Source: Halothiobacillus sp.
Lineage (GTDB): Bacteria > Pseudomonadota > Gammaproteobacteria > Halothiobacillales > Halothiobacillaceae
Length of the DNA: 48,812 nucleotides
Reading direction: 5' to 3'
Assembly: GCA_020061705.1 (NCBI GenBank)
Contig: JAGUXT010000054.1
Location: 1-48,812 of the forward strand
Position 1 is the stretch's first letter; every line of letters starts with the position of its first letter. This document shows positions 43,194 to 48,812 of this stretch, piece by piece. The notes beneath the pieces are model-generated. The model worked only from the letters and a program-made list of their open reading frames with translations. It ran no database searches and was not told where the DNA came from. Made by a program: the position numbers and the translations under genes.

Positions 43194-44378
43194 GTGACGC
43201 GCCACCCCTTGCGGGTGTCCTTCATCGTCGCGGCGCTGGCTATGCTGGCGCCGTTTTCGCTGGATACCTACCTACCGTCCTTTCCTTCCATCGCTGCCGA
43301 TTTGGGTGCGACGCCGCAGGAGATGCAGCGCACCCTGAGCGATTACCTGTGGGCTTTCGGCCTGATGATGCTGGTGTATGGCCCGCTGTCCGACGCGCTC
43401 GGACGGCGGCGGGTGGTGCTGGTGGCTTTGCTCGGCTATGCGCTGGCTTCGCTCGGCTGCGCCTTGGCCAATGACATCGACACCCTGATGTTGATGCGCG
43501 CAGGACAGGGGCTGGCGGCGGGGGCGGGGCTGGTGATTGGCCGCGCCCTGGTGCGTGATGTGTTCGAGGGTGCGCAGGCGCAGCGGGTGACGGCGGATGT
43601 GATGCTGTTTTTTGCCATTGCTCCGGCGATTGCGCCATTGGTGGGCGGTTGGCTGGATGATGCCTTTGGCTGGCGTGCGGTGTTTTTGTTTCTGGCCGTG
43701 ATGGGGTTGCTGATCTTTGCCCTGGTGGCGGCGTGGATGCCGGAAACCCTGCCGGATCACCAGCGCCAGCCGATTCATCCTCTGTCAGTGGCGCAGGCCT
43801 ATGGGGGCATGTTCAGCCATCTGCCGTTTATGTTGCTGGCACTCCTGTTCGGCATCAATTTCGGCGGCCTGTTCATTTACATTGCCTCTGCGCCGGAGTT
43901 GATCTACACCCATTTGGGCTATGGGTCGCATGACTTCTGGCGGCTGTTCGTGCCCGTGGTGGTCGGTATTGTGATGGGCAGTTTCCTCGCCGGACGTTTG
44001 GCGCATCGTTTGACATCGCGTCAGGGCGTGAGCATCGGCTTCGTGCTCATGGCGGTGGCGGCCTTGCTGAACGTGGCGCTGACGTATCTGCCCACTCAGA
44101 CGGCAGTCACGCTGATCGCGCCGGTAGCGCTGTATGCCATGGGCATGGCGTTTTCCATGCCCGGCCTGAGTTTGCTGGGGCTGGATATGTATCCTGCCCG
44201 GCGCGGCATGGCTTCCGCCGTGCAGGGGTTTATGCAGATGATGTCCAACGGCCTGCTGGCAGCGTTTGTGGTGACGCTGCTGGCCGCGAGCGTGCAGTGG
44301 CTGGCGCTTGGGCAACTCGCTATCGCATTGAGTGCGCTCGGTGTATGGCTCGCTTTTCTCAAAACGCAGACCCGCTAA
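43194..44378 (+). CDS. Bcr/CflA-type MFS multidrug exporter
   Basis: Twelve-helix major facilitator exporter, 394 residues, of the drug:proton antiporter Bcr/CflA group. It opens FIVAALAMLAPFSLDTYLPS, a signature of this group including the helix-1 Asp. It continues with the A-motif region YGPLSDALGRRRVVL and the antiporter motif C-like AIAPAIAPLVGGWLDDAFGW. The start is GTG at 43194, 2 bases after the trpG stop; a later GTG (43209) is possible. It is translationally coupled to trpG. The substrate cannot be predicted. Its stop codon TAA forms the first bases of the stem-loop element that follows. Confidence 0.92.
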   Translation: MTRHPLRVSFIVAALAMLAPFSLDTYLPSFPSIAADLGATPQEMQRTLSDYLWAFGLMMLVYGPLSDALGRRRVVLVALLGYALASLGCALANDIDTLMLMRAGQGLAAGAGLVIGRALVRDVFEGAQAQRVTADVMLFFAIAPAIAPLVGGWLDDAFGWRAVFLFLAVMGLLIFALVAAWMPETLPDHQRQPIHPLSVAQAYGGMFSHLPFMLLALLFGINFGGLFIYIASAPELIYTHLGYGSHDFWRLFVPVVVGIVMGSFLAGRLAHRLTSRQGVSIGFVLMAVAALLNVALTYLPTQTAVTLIAPVALYAMGMAFSMPGLSLLGLDMYPARRGMASAVQGFMQMMSNGLLAAFVVTLLAASVQWLALGQLAIALSALGVWLAFLKTQTR

Positions 44379-44545
44379 CAGGGGGCTGAAAAACTCATCC
44401 ATGAGTTTTTCAGCCCCACCGAATCCGGTACACGCCCGGATTCGGTGGCGATAAATCAATCACTTACGTGATTAATTTGCGTGCGGGACATCCATGTCCC
44501 GCCTTAACAGGCTTCTAAAATGAGTATTTCAGCAGCCTTTTAAAC
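44377..44545. repeat. Composite stem-loop element with two CATCCATG-tipped hairpins
   Basis: The element begins at the stop of the MFS gene. GGGGCTGAAAAACTCAT (44382-44398), CC, and its inverse (44401-44417) form a 17-bp perfect hairpin. CACCGAATCCGG (44417-44428) is inverted at 44436-44447. AATCAC-TTAC-GTGATT lies at 44458-44473. GCGGGACAT (44483-44491), CC and ATGTCCCGC (44494-44502) form another perfect hairpin. The right end ATGAGTATTTCAGCAGCC is an imperfect inverse of the left end. The rest of the gap to 44653 holds only the GltS leader. Confidence 0.85.
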
Positions 44546-44653
44546 CCGGGTGGCGCTCAGGCAACAGTTTGATTGCCGCCTGTTTTTAGCACTGTTAGCT
44601 TTTGGCAGCCCGAGCGGGGCTTGTTGTATCGGCTCATGACCTGAGGAACACGC

Positions 44654-45886
44654 ATGGAACTTGACGGCAACATTCTGCACATTGATTCGCTGATCGCAGT
44701 CACCATCGGCATTATCGTGCTGTTTGTCGGTAAGCGGCTCAATGATGGCATCGGTTTCTTGCGCGAATACAGCATTCCGGAGCCGGTGACCGGCGGTTTG
44801 CTGTTTTCCATCCTGTTCGGTCTGGTTTATCTCCTGCTTAACGTTGAGGTCGAGTTCAACCTTGCTGCGCGCGACGTTCTGTTGGTGTATTTCTTTACCA
44901 CCATTGGCATCAATTCCAGTGTGCGTGATTTGGTGAGCGGCGGACGACCGCTGATTATTCTTCTATTGATTACCGTGGCGTTCATGGTGGCGCAGAACCT
45001 GGTGGGCATTGGCGGGGCGTGGCTGTTCGATCTACCGGCGGCAGTGGGGGTGATCGGCGGCACGGTGTCGCTGATCGGCGGACATGGCACCACCATCGCC
45101 TGGGCACCACAGATTGCGGAAAACTTCGGTATCGCCAACGCCATGGAAATCGGCATTGCCTCGGCCACCATCGGCCTGATTCTGGCCAGCCTGATGGGCG
45201 GGCCAGTGGCCAAGTTTCTGATTAACCGTCACAAGCTGCAACCGGATGCCGCGCATATCCATGATGTGCAGGATGTTGGTGTGTCCGCTGCCGATTGCAA
45301 CAAAAACATCAGTCATCTTGATTTTCTGAATACCATTCTGGCGATTCATATCGCCATTATTCTTGGCTCGCTGCTGAATGATCTGGTCAGTGGCTGGGGC
45401 TTGAGTCTTCCACTGTTCGTGACCTGTTTGTTTGCCGGGATTTTGCTTACCAACCTGCTGCCGCACGGCTTGCTGGGCAAGCATGGCATCACGTGGCCGA
45501 CGCGCGCACCCGCCATGGCACTGATTGCCGATGTGGCGCTGGGGACGTTTCTGGCCATGTCGCTGATGAGTATGCAGCTGTGGACGCTGGTGGATCTGGC
45601 CGGGCCTGTGTTCACCATTCTGGCTCTGCAACTGGTGCTGGCGGTGCTGGTGGCTATTTTCATTCTGTTTCCGGCCATGGGGCGCGATTACAACGCCGCC
45701 GTGGTCTGTGCCGGATTCAGCGGCGTGACCTTGGGGGCGACACCCACGGCCATGGCGAATATGGCGGCAGTGACCCAGCGCTTCGGACCGTCACATCAGG
45801 CCTTTATCATCGTGCCGCTGGTGTCTGCGTTTTTCATTGATTTGGCGAATGCGGTGATGATTCCGTTTTTCCTGGCGAACTTCTGA
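44654..45886 (+). CDS. gltS: Sodium/glutamate symporter GltS
   Basis: Sodium-coupled glutamate uptake carrier of the ESS family, 410 residues with about ten hydrophobic segments in two inverted halves. Family segments include FREYSIPEPVTGGLLFSILF-like text (LREYSIPEPVTGGLLF), YFFTTIGINSSVRDLVSGG, GTVSLIGGHGTTIAWAPQIA and, in the second half, GFSGVTLGATPTAMANMAAV with a closing VPLVSAFFIDLANAVMIPFF. Gly-rich re-entrant loops are conserved in both halves. GAGGAACACGC precedes the ATG. Located beside a glutaminase gene, it would supply or recapture glutamate. Confidence 0.93.
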   Translation: MELDGNILHIDSLIAVTIGIIVLFVGKRLNDGIGFLREYSIPEPVTGGLLFSILFGLVYLLLNVEVEFNLAARDVLLVYFFTTIGINSSVRDLVSGGRPLIILLLITVAFMVAQNLVGIGGAWLFDLPAAVGVIGGTVSLIGGHGTTIAWAPQIAENFGIANAMEIGIASATIGLILASLMGGPVAKFLINRHKLQPDAAHIHDVQDVGVSAADCNKNISHLDFLNTILAIHIAIILGSLLNDLVSGWGLSLPLFVTCLFAGILLTNLLPHGLLGKHGITWPTRAPAMALIADVALGTFLAMSLMSMQLWTLVDLAGPVFTILALQLVLAVLVAIFILFPAMGRDYNAAVVCAGFSGVTLGATPTAMANMAAVTQRFGPSHQAFIIVPLVSAFFIDLANAVMIPFFLANF

Positions 45887-45946
45887 TCGGCTCCGAATTT
45901 TGATTCCACCCGCGTAAATACTGCGCGCCTTGATGAGGGTTTTGAC

Positions 45947-46810
45947 ATGACTTATTGCGTTGGTCTTTTGCTCGACAAAGGTTTGGTAATGGCATCCGAT
46001 TCACGCACCAATGCGGGTGTGGATTACATTTCGTCCTACAGCAAGCTGCATGTGGTTCAGCCCGCCCCAGATCGTATTTTCATGCTGCTGGCGGCTGGCA
46101 GCTTGTCCACGACACAAGAGCTGTTGAATCGGATTCAACGCGATTTGGATCAGTCGCTTAATGCCAAGCCTAGTCCGTATCAGCAGACCCCTGGCGTAAC
46201 CTTGCTGAATGTGAATTACATGTTTGAAGCCGCGACGTATATCGGTCAGTTGAATCTTGCCATCCAGAATGAACACAGCGCCGTCTCGCGCATGTCAGGG
46301 GCCAGCATGGAGGCTTCCTTCATTCTTGGCGGACAAATCGCCGGGCAGGAGCCCGAGCTTTTCCTGATTTATCCGCAGGGAAACTTTATTCACGCCACCG
46401 AAGAAACACCGTATTTCCAGATTGGCGAAAGCAAATATGGCAAATCCGTGCTGGATACGATTGCCATGCCAAGCATGTCTTTGGAGGATGGAGCACGTAT
46501 GTGCATGGCTTCGCTGGTGGCTACGGCGCGTGCCAATCTCACCGTTGCTCCGCCGTTTGAAGTGGCGATTTATCCCACTGACACGCTGATGCTTTCACAA
46601 CGGAGCAAGCTTGAGGCGGACTCTACTGAGCTATTGACCATGCATCACGCGTGGGAATCAGCGATTCGTCTGGCTTTCCGCAGTTTGCCGCCTTTTAGCT
46701 GGGAGTCGGCGCAATCCCAAGTACAACCTCAGTCGCAAGTACGGCCAATGCAACCGCCGATGCAGCCATCGCAGTTGCAAGAACAGCAGCCGAGCGAGAC
46801 AGTTGCTTGA
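45947..46810 (+). CDS. Anbu/BPH-type bacterial proteasome homologue
   Basis: Predicted Ntn-hydrolase of the Anbu family (bacterial proteasome homologue, related to HslV). The nucleophile is Thr2, exposed after Met removal, in MTYCVGLLLDKGLVMASDSR. The conserved Asp of ASDSRTNAG and Lys of YSKLHVV follow, as in proteasome beta subunits. GASMEASFILGGQIAGQEPE and YGKSVLDTIAMPSMSLEDGA are typical Anbu segments. The 287 residues include a Gln/Pro-rich tail from about 255 that is probably disordered. Anbu is usually found with an alpha-E protein, a transglutaminase and an ATP-grasp enzyme; here none is visible, and a glutaminase follows directly. Confidence 0.88.
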   Translation: MTYCVGLLLDKGLVMASDSRTNAGVDYISSYSKLHVVQPAPDRIFMLLAAGSLSTTQELLNRIQRDLDQSLNAKPSPYQQTPGVTLLNVNYMFEAATYIGQLNLAIQNEHSAVSRMSGASMEASFILGGQIAGQEPELFLIYPQGNFIHATEETPYFQIGESKYGKSVLDTIAMPSMSLEDGARMCMASLVATARANLTVAPPFEVAIYPTDTLMLSQRSKLEADSTELLTMHHAWESAIRLAFRSLPPFSWESAQSQVQPQSQVRPMQPPMQPSQLQEQQPSETVA

Positions 46811-46812
46811 CG

Positions 46813-47793
46813 ATGTCGTCCGTTCCTGCCGGCCATCTTCCGATCCCGCGACGCGTTCACGCGCTGGTCAATGAGGCGCATCAGCGCTTTGCGGATTGTA
46901 ATGAAGGTGAAAATGCCGATTACATTCCCGTGTTAGCCAATGTGCCCAGGTCGTTGTTTGGCGTTTGCGTGGCGCAAGTTACGGGTGAGCTGCATGTTGC
47001 GGGTGATGTCGATGTTTGTTTCAGCATCCAGAGTATTTCCAAACCCTTTGTTTTCGGCCTGATCTGCCAGGCGATTGGCGAGGACGACGCCCGTTCGCGT
47101 CTGGGGGTTAACAGCACCGGTCTGCCGTTTAACTCGGTCATGGCTGTCGAACGTTCGAGCCATGGGCAAAGCAATCCAATGGTGAATGCGGGTGCCATTG
47201 CCACCTCCAGTCTCGCGCCAGGTGACACGGCTGAGGCTAAATGGCAGTTTATCCGCGAGGGCTTGTCTCGCTTTGCCGGACGTGAGCTGGGCATGGATGA
47301 TGCGGTGTATCGCTCCGAGTCCGCCGCCAATCAGCGCAATGAGGGTATTGCGGCCTTGCTCAAAAGCCATCAGCGCATCTATTTTGACCCGTTTGAGGCG
47401 ACGGATGTGTATACCCGGCAATGCGCTCTGAACGTTACTGCACGCGATCTGGCTGTGATGGCAGCCACCCTGGCGAATGGCGGCGTTAATCCGCTGACGC
47501 AAGAGAAAGTGATCGACGCGATCCATTGTCAGCATGTTTTAGCGGTCATGGTCACTGCCGGATTGTATGAAAACTCCGGCGACTGGTTGTATGACATCGG
47601 GCTGCCCGGCAAGAGCGGCGTCAGCGGCGGCATGATTACCGTCGCGCCCGGCAAAGGCGGGCTGGCGACGTTTTCGCCGCCGCTGGATGAGGCGGGCAAT
47701 AGCGTGCGCGGACAAAAAACAGCGGTGTTTTTGTCCGAACAACTGGGCTTGAACCTTTTTGCCTCGCGTGCCGTCGGGCATGGCACCGTTTGA
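46813..47793 (+). CDS. glsA: Glutaminase
   Basis: Hydrolyses glutamine to glutamate and ammonia; a beta-lactamase-fold serine enzyme. The Ser-x-x-Lys catalytic pair is in FSIQSISKPFVFGL near residue 75. NPMVNAGAIATSSL, SESAANQRNEGIAALLKS and DWLYDIGLPGKSGVSGGMIT are signatures of the GlsA family. I use the ATG at 46813 (326 residues); an in-frame TTG at 46807 would overlap the preceding stop. It starts 2 bases after the Anbu-type gene, so the pair is co-transcribed. Confidence 0.95.
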   Translation: MSSVPAGHLPIPRRVHALVNEAHQRFADCNEGENADYIPVLANVPRSLFGVCVAQVTGELHVAGDVDVCFSIQSISKPFVFGLICQAIGEDDARSRLGVNSTGLPFNSVMAVERSSHGQSNPMVNAGAIATSSLAPGDTAEAKWQFIREGLSRFAGRELGMDDAVYRSESAANQRNEGIAALLKSHQRIYFDPFEATDVYTRQCALNVTARDLAVMAATLANGGVNPLTQEKVIDAIHCQHVLAVMVTAGLYENSGDWLYDIGLPGKSGVSGGMITVAPGKGGLATFSPPLDEAGNSVRGQKTAVFLSEQLGLNLFASRAVGHGTV

Positions 47794-47820
47794 CCCGGCG
47801 GATTCAGCCCGGCGCAGCAC

Positions 47821-48812
47821 TCAATCCAGCAGACCACGCAGACGCGTGTAGTCGATTTTGGCGTTGTGGCGTCGATCGACCGGGATAGCGCTGATGCGGC
47901 GCAGTTCGTCGATCCTTGCCCAGCCCAGGCTACTTTGCAGCGCCTTGATGTCCAGCTCGGCGTCGCTTTCGATCAGCAGCAGGCGTCGTCCGCGGTGCGC
48001 GAGCATGGCGCAGCGGCGTACACCCGGCCAAAAGCTCGCCGCGCATTCCACACTGAATGGATACAGCCGACCGTGCGTATCGTCGATGCGCGCGCTGCAG
48101 CGACCCACCAGCCACAGGCGGCCGTGCTCATCGATCCAGCCTGCATCGCCGGTGCGGTGCCAGCGTTGACCGTCCATCTCGAATTTGCTGTCCGCGTCGC
48201 CCCCGCCGTGCAGATAGCCCGGCAGCACATGCGCACCGTTGACTACAATTTCGCCGATTTCACCCTGCGCTAGCACGTCCTGCTCGAATTGCTGCGCCGT
48301 GAACGGGCCGATCGGCGTGCCGAAGCGGTCGGGCAGGATACGCAGTTGCAGGCTGGAAACCGGGAGCCCGGTCAGCAGGCCGCAGCCAGCGCGCATGGCG
48401 GCACGCTCGTCCGCGCCGATCGCGCTCTGTTCGATCTCCGCCATCGGCTCGGCCTCGGTGGAACCGTACACCGCAACAATGCGTGCATCGGGCGCAAGTT
48501 GGCGCAGTCGATCAAGCAAGGGCGGAAATACCGGTGCGCCGCCGGTATCCATGCGTTTGAACGGTAAGCCCTGGCCATCGGCTTCGGCCTGCTCGGCCAG
48601 TCGCGCGAAGAAGGCAGGCGATGCGCCGCAGCGCTCAATGCCCAGTGCGCGTGCCTGTGCCAGTACCGGTGCAGCGCGAATGAAGCCCGGACGGCGCAGA
48701 TCAGCATCCGGGATCAGGCTGCTCAGGCCGGAGGCGAGATTGGCGAGCAGGAAAATCGGCAGCGTGGTCAGGTCGCGCTCGCCGGGTCGCAGCGCCAGCG
48801 TGTGGCGCAGCG
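47821..48812 (-). CDS. AMP-forming acyl-CoA synthetase/ligase (C-terminal part, cut by window edge)
   Basis: Adenylate-forming enzyme that activates a carboxylate with ATP. The frame stays open to the right edge, so the N-terminus, including the P-loop, lies outside. Visible are MDTGGAPVFPPLLDRL, the A5-type motif VAVYGSTEAEPMAEIE, GEIGEIVVNGAHVLPGYL, the adenylation motif WHRTGDAGWIDEHGRLWLVG and the catalytic-Lys region RRHNAKIDYTRL at the end. The YGSTEAEP form and the lack of a long C-terminal domain recall OleC/beta-lactone-synthetase-like ligases more than ordinary fatty acyl-CoA ligases; this is tentative. It converges with the glutaminase gene over 27 bases. Confidence 0.88.
   Translation of the reverse strand, partial: LRHTLALRPGERDLTTLPIFLLANLASGLSSLIPDADLRRPGFIRAAPVLAQARALGIERCGASPAFFARLAEQAEADGQGLPFKRMDTGGAPVFPPLLDRLRQLAPDARIVAVYGSTEAEPMAEIEQSAIGADERAAMRAGCGLLTGLPVSSLQLRILPDRFGTPIGPFTAQQFEQDVLAQGEIGEIVVNGAHVLPGYLHGGGDADSKFEMDGQRWHRTGDAGWIDEHGRLWLVGRCSARIDDTHGRLYPFSVECAASFWPGVRRCAMLAHRGRRLLLIESDAELDIKALQSSLGWARIDELRRISAIPVDRRHNAKIDYTRLRGLLD

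Overview
The window looks like a chromosomal segment of a Gammaproteobacterium (Betaproteobacteria is the main alternative). It has proteobacterial gene orders (pstSCAB/phoU/ppk/ppx, rpe-gph-trpE-trpG), an OpgH glucosyltransferase, a Mla/MCE lipid-transport operon, SirB2, and several small class I cytochromes c. Genus cannot be decided from the sequence. Most genes have moderate to high GC. Two short stretches (about 26.7-27.4 kb and 36.2-38.3 kb) are clearly richer in A+T and look acquired.

Layout. 1-9.8 kb is a phosphate/polyphosphate block: the end of pstS, pstC, pstA, pstB, a small unknown gene, then phoU (opposite strand), ppk, ppx and sixA. 9.8-19.5 kb runs on the minus strand: a SulP transporter upstream of sixA, a short OpgH with an unknown partner, a four-gene MCE lipid transporter (STAS-permease, ATPase, MCE protein, lipoprotein), SirB2 and a SLAC1/TehA-type channel. 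19.8-33.6 kb is the most interesting part. A cyanase gene (cynS) sits beside an operon of OsmC-like protein, acyl-CoA-dehydrogenase-like flavoprotein, rubredoxin/rubredoxin-reductase fusion, two-domain rhodanese and CopD-like membrane protein. About 10 kb on there is a NifA-like sigma-54 activator, divergent from an NrtA/CmpA/CynA-type ABC transporter. Both operons start with near-consensus -24/-12 promoters (20956-20972 and 30435-30451), and ACAATGT-core palindromes lie in both control regions. I infer one sigma-54 regulon that imports a small anion or nitrogen/sulfur compound and oxidises it, with cyanate as a plausible product. A patchwork of GNAT, recombinase remnant, Sel1 protein, toxin-antitoxin pair and stem-loop repeats lies between its two halves.

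33.7-38.7 kb holds a histone-deacetylase-family protein with a Tat signal, an ArgE-like peptidase, an AT-rich pair (membrane protein and an LA2681-type HEPN protein) and a cytochrome c. 38.8-44.4 kb is rpe-gph-trpE-(unknown)-trpG-MFS exporter. 44.6-47.8 kb groups a GltS glutamate carrier, an Anbu-type proteasome homologue and a glutaminase. The window ends inside an AMP-forming ligase.

Intergenic DNA is unusually rich in stem-loop elements of several unrelated families. One class has a CATCCATG octamer at the tip of hairpins whose stems otherwise differ. Some elements supply the stop codon of the upstream gene.
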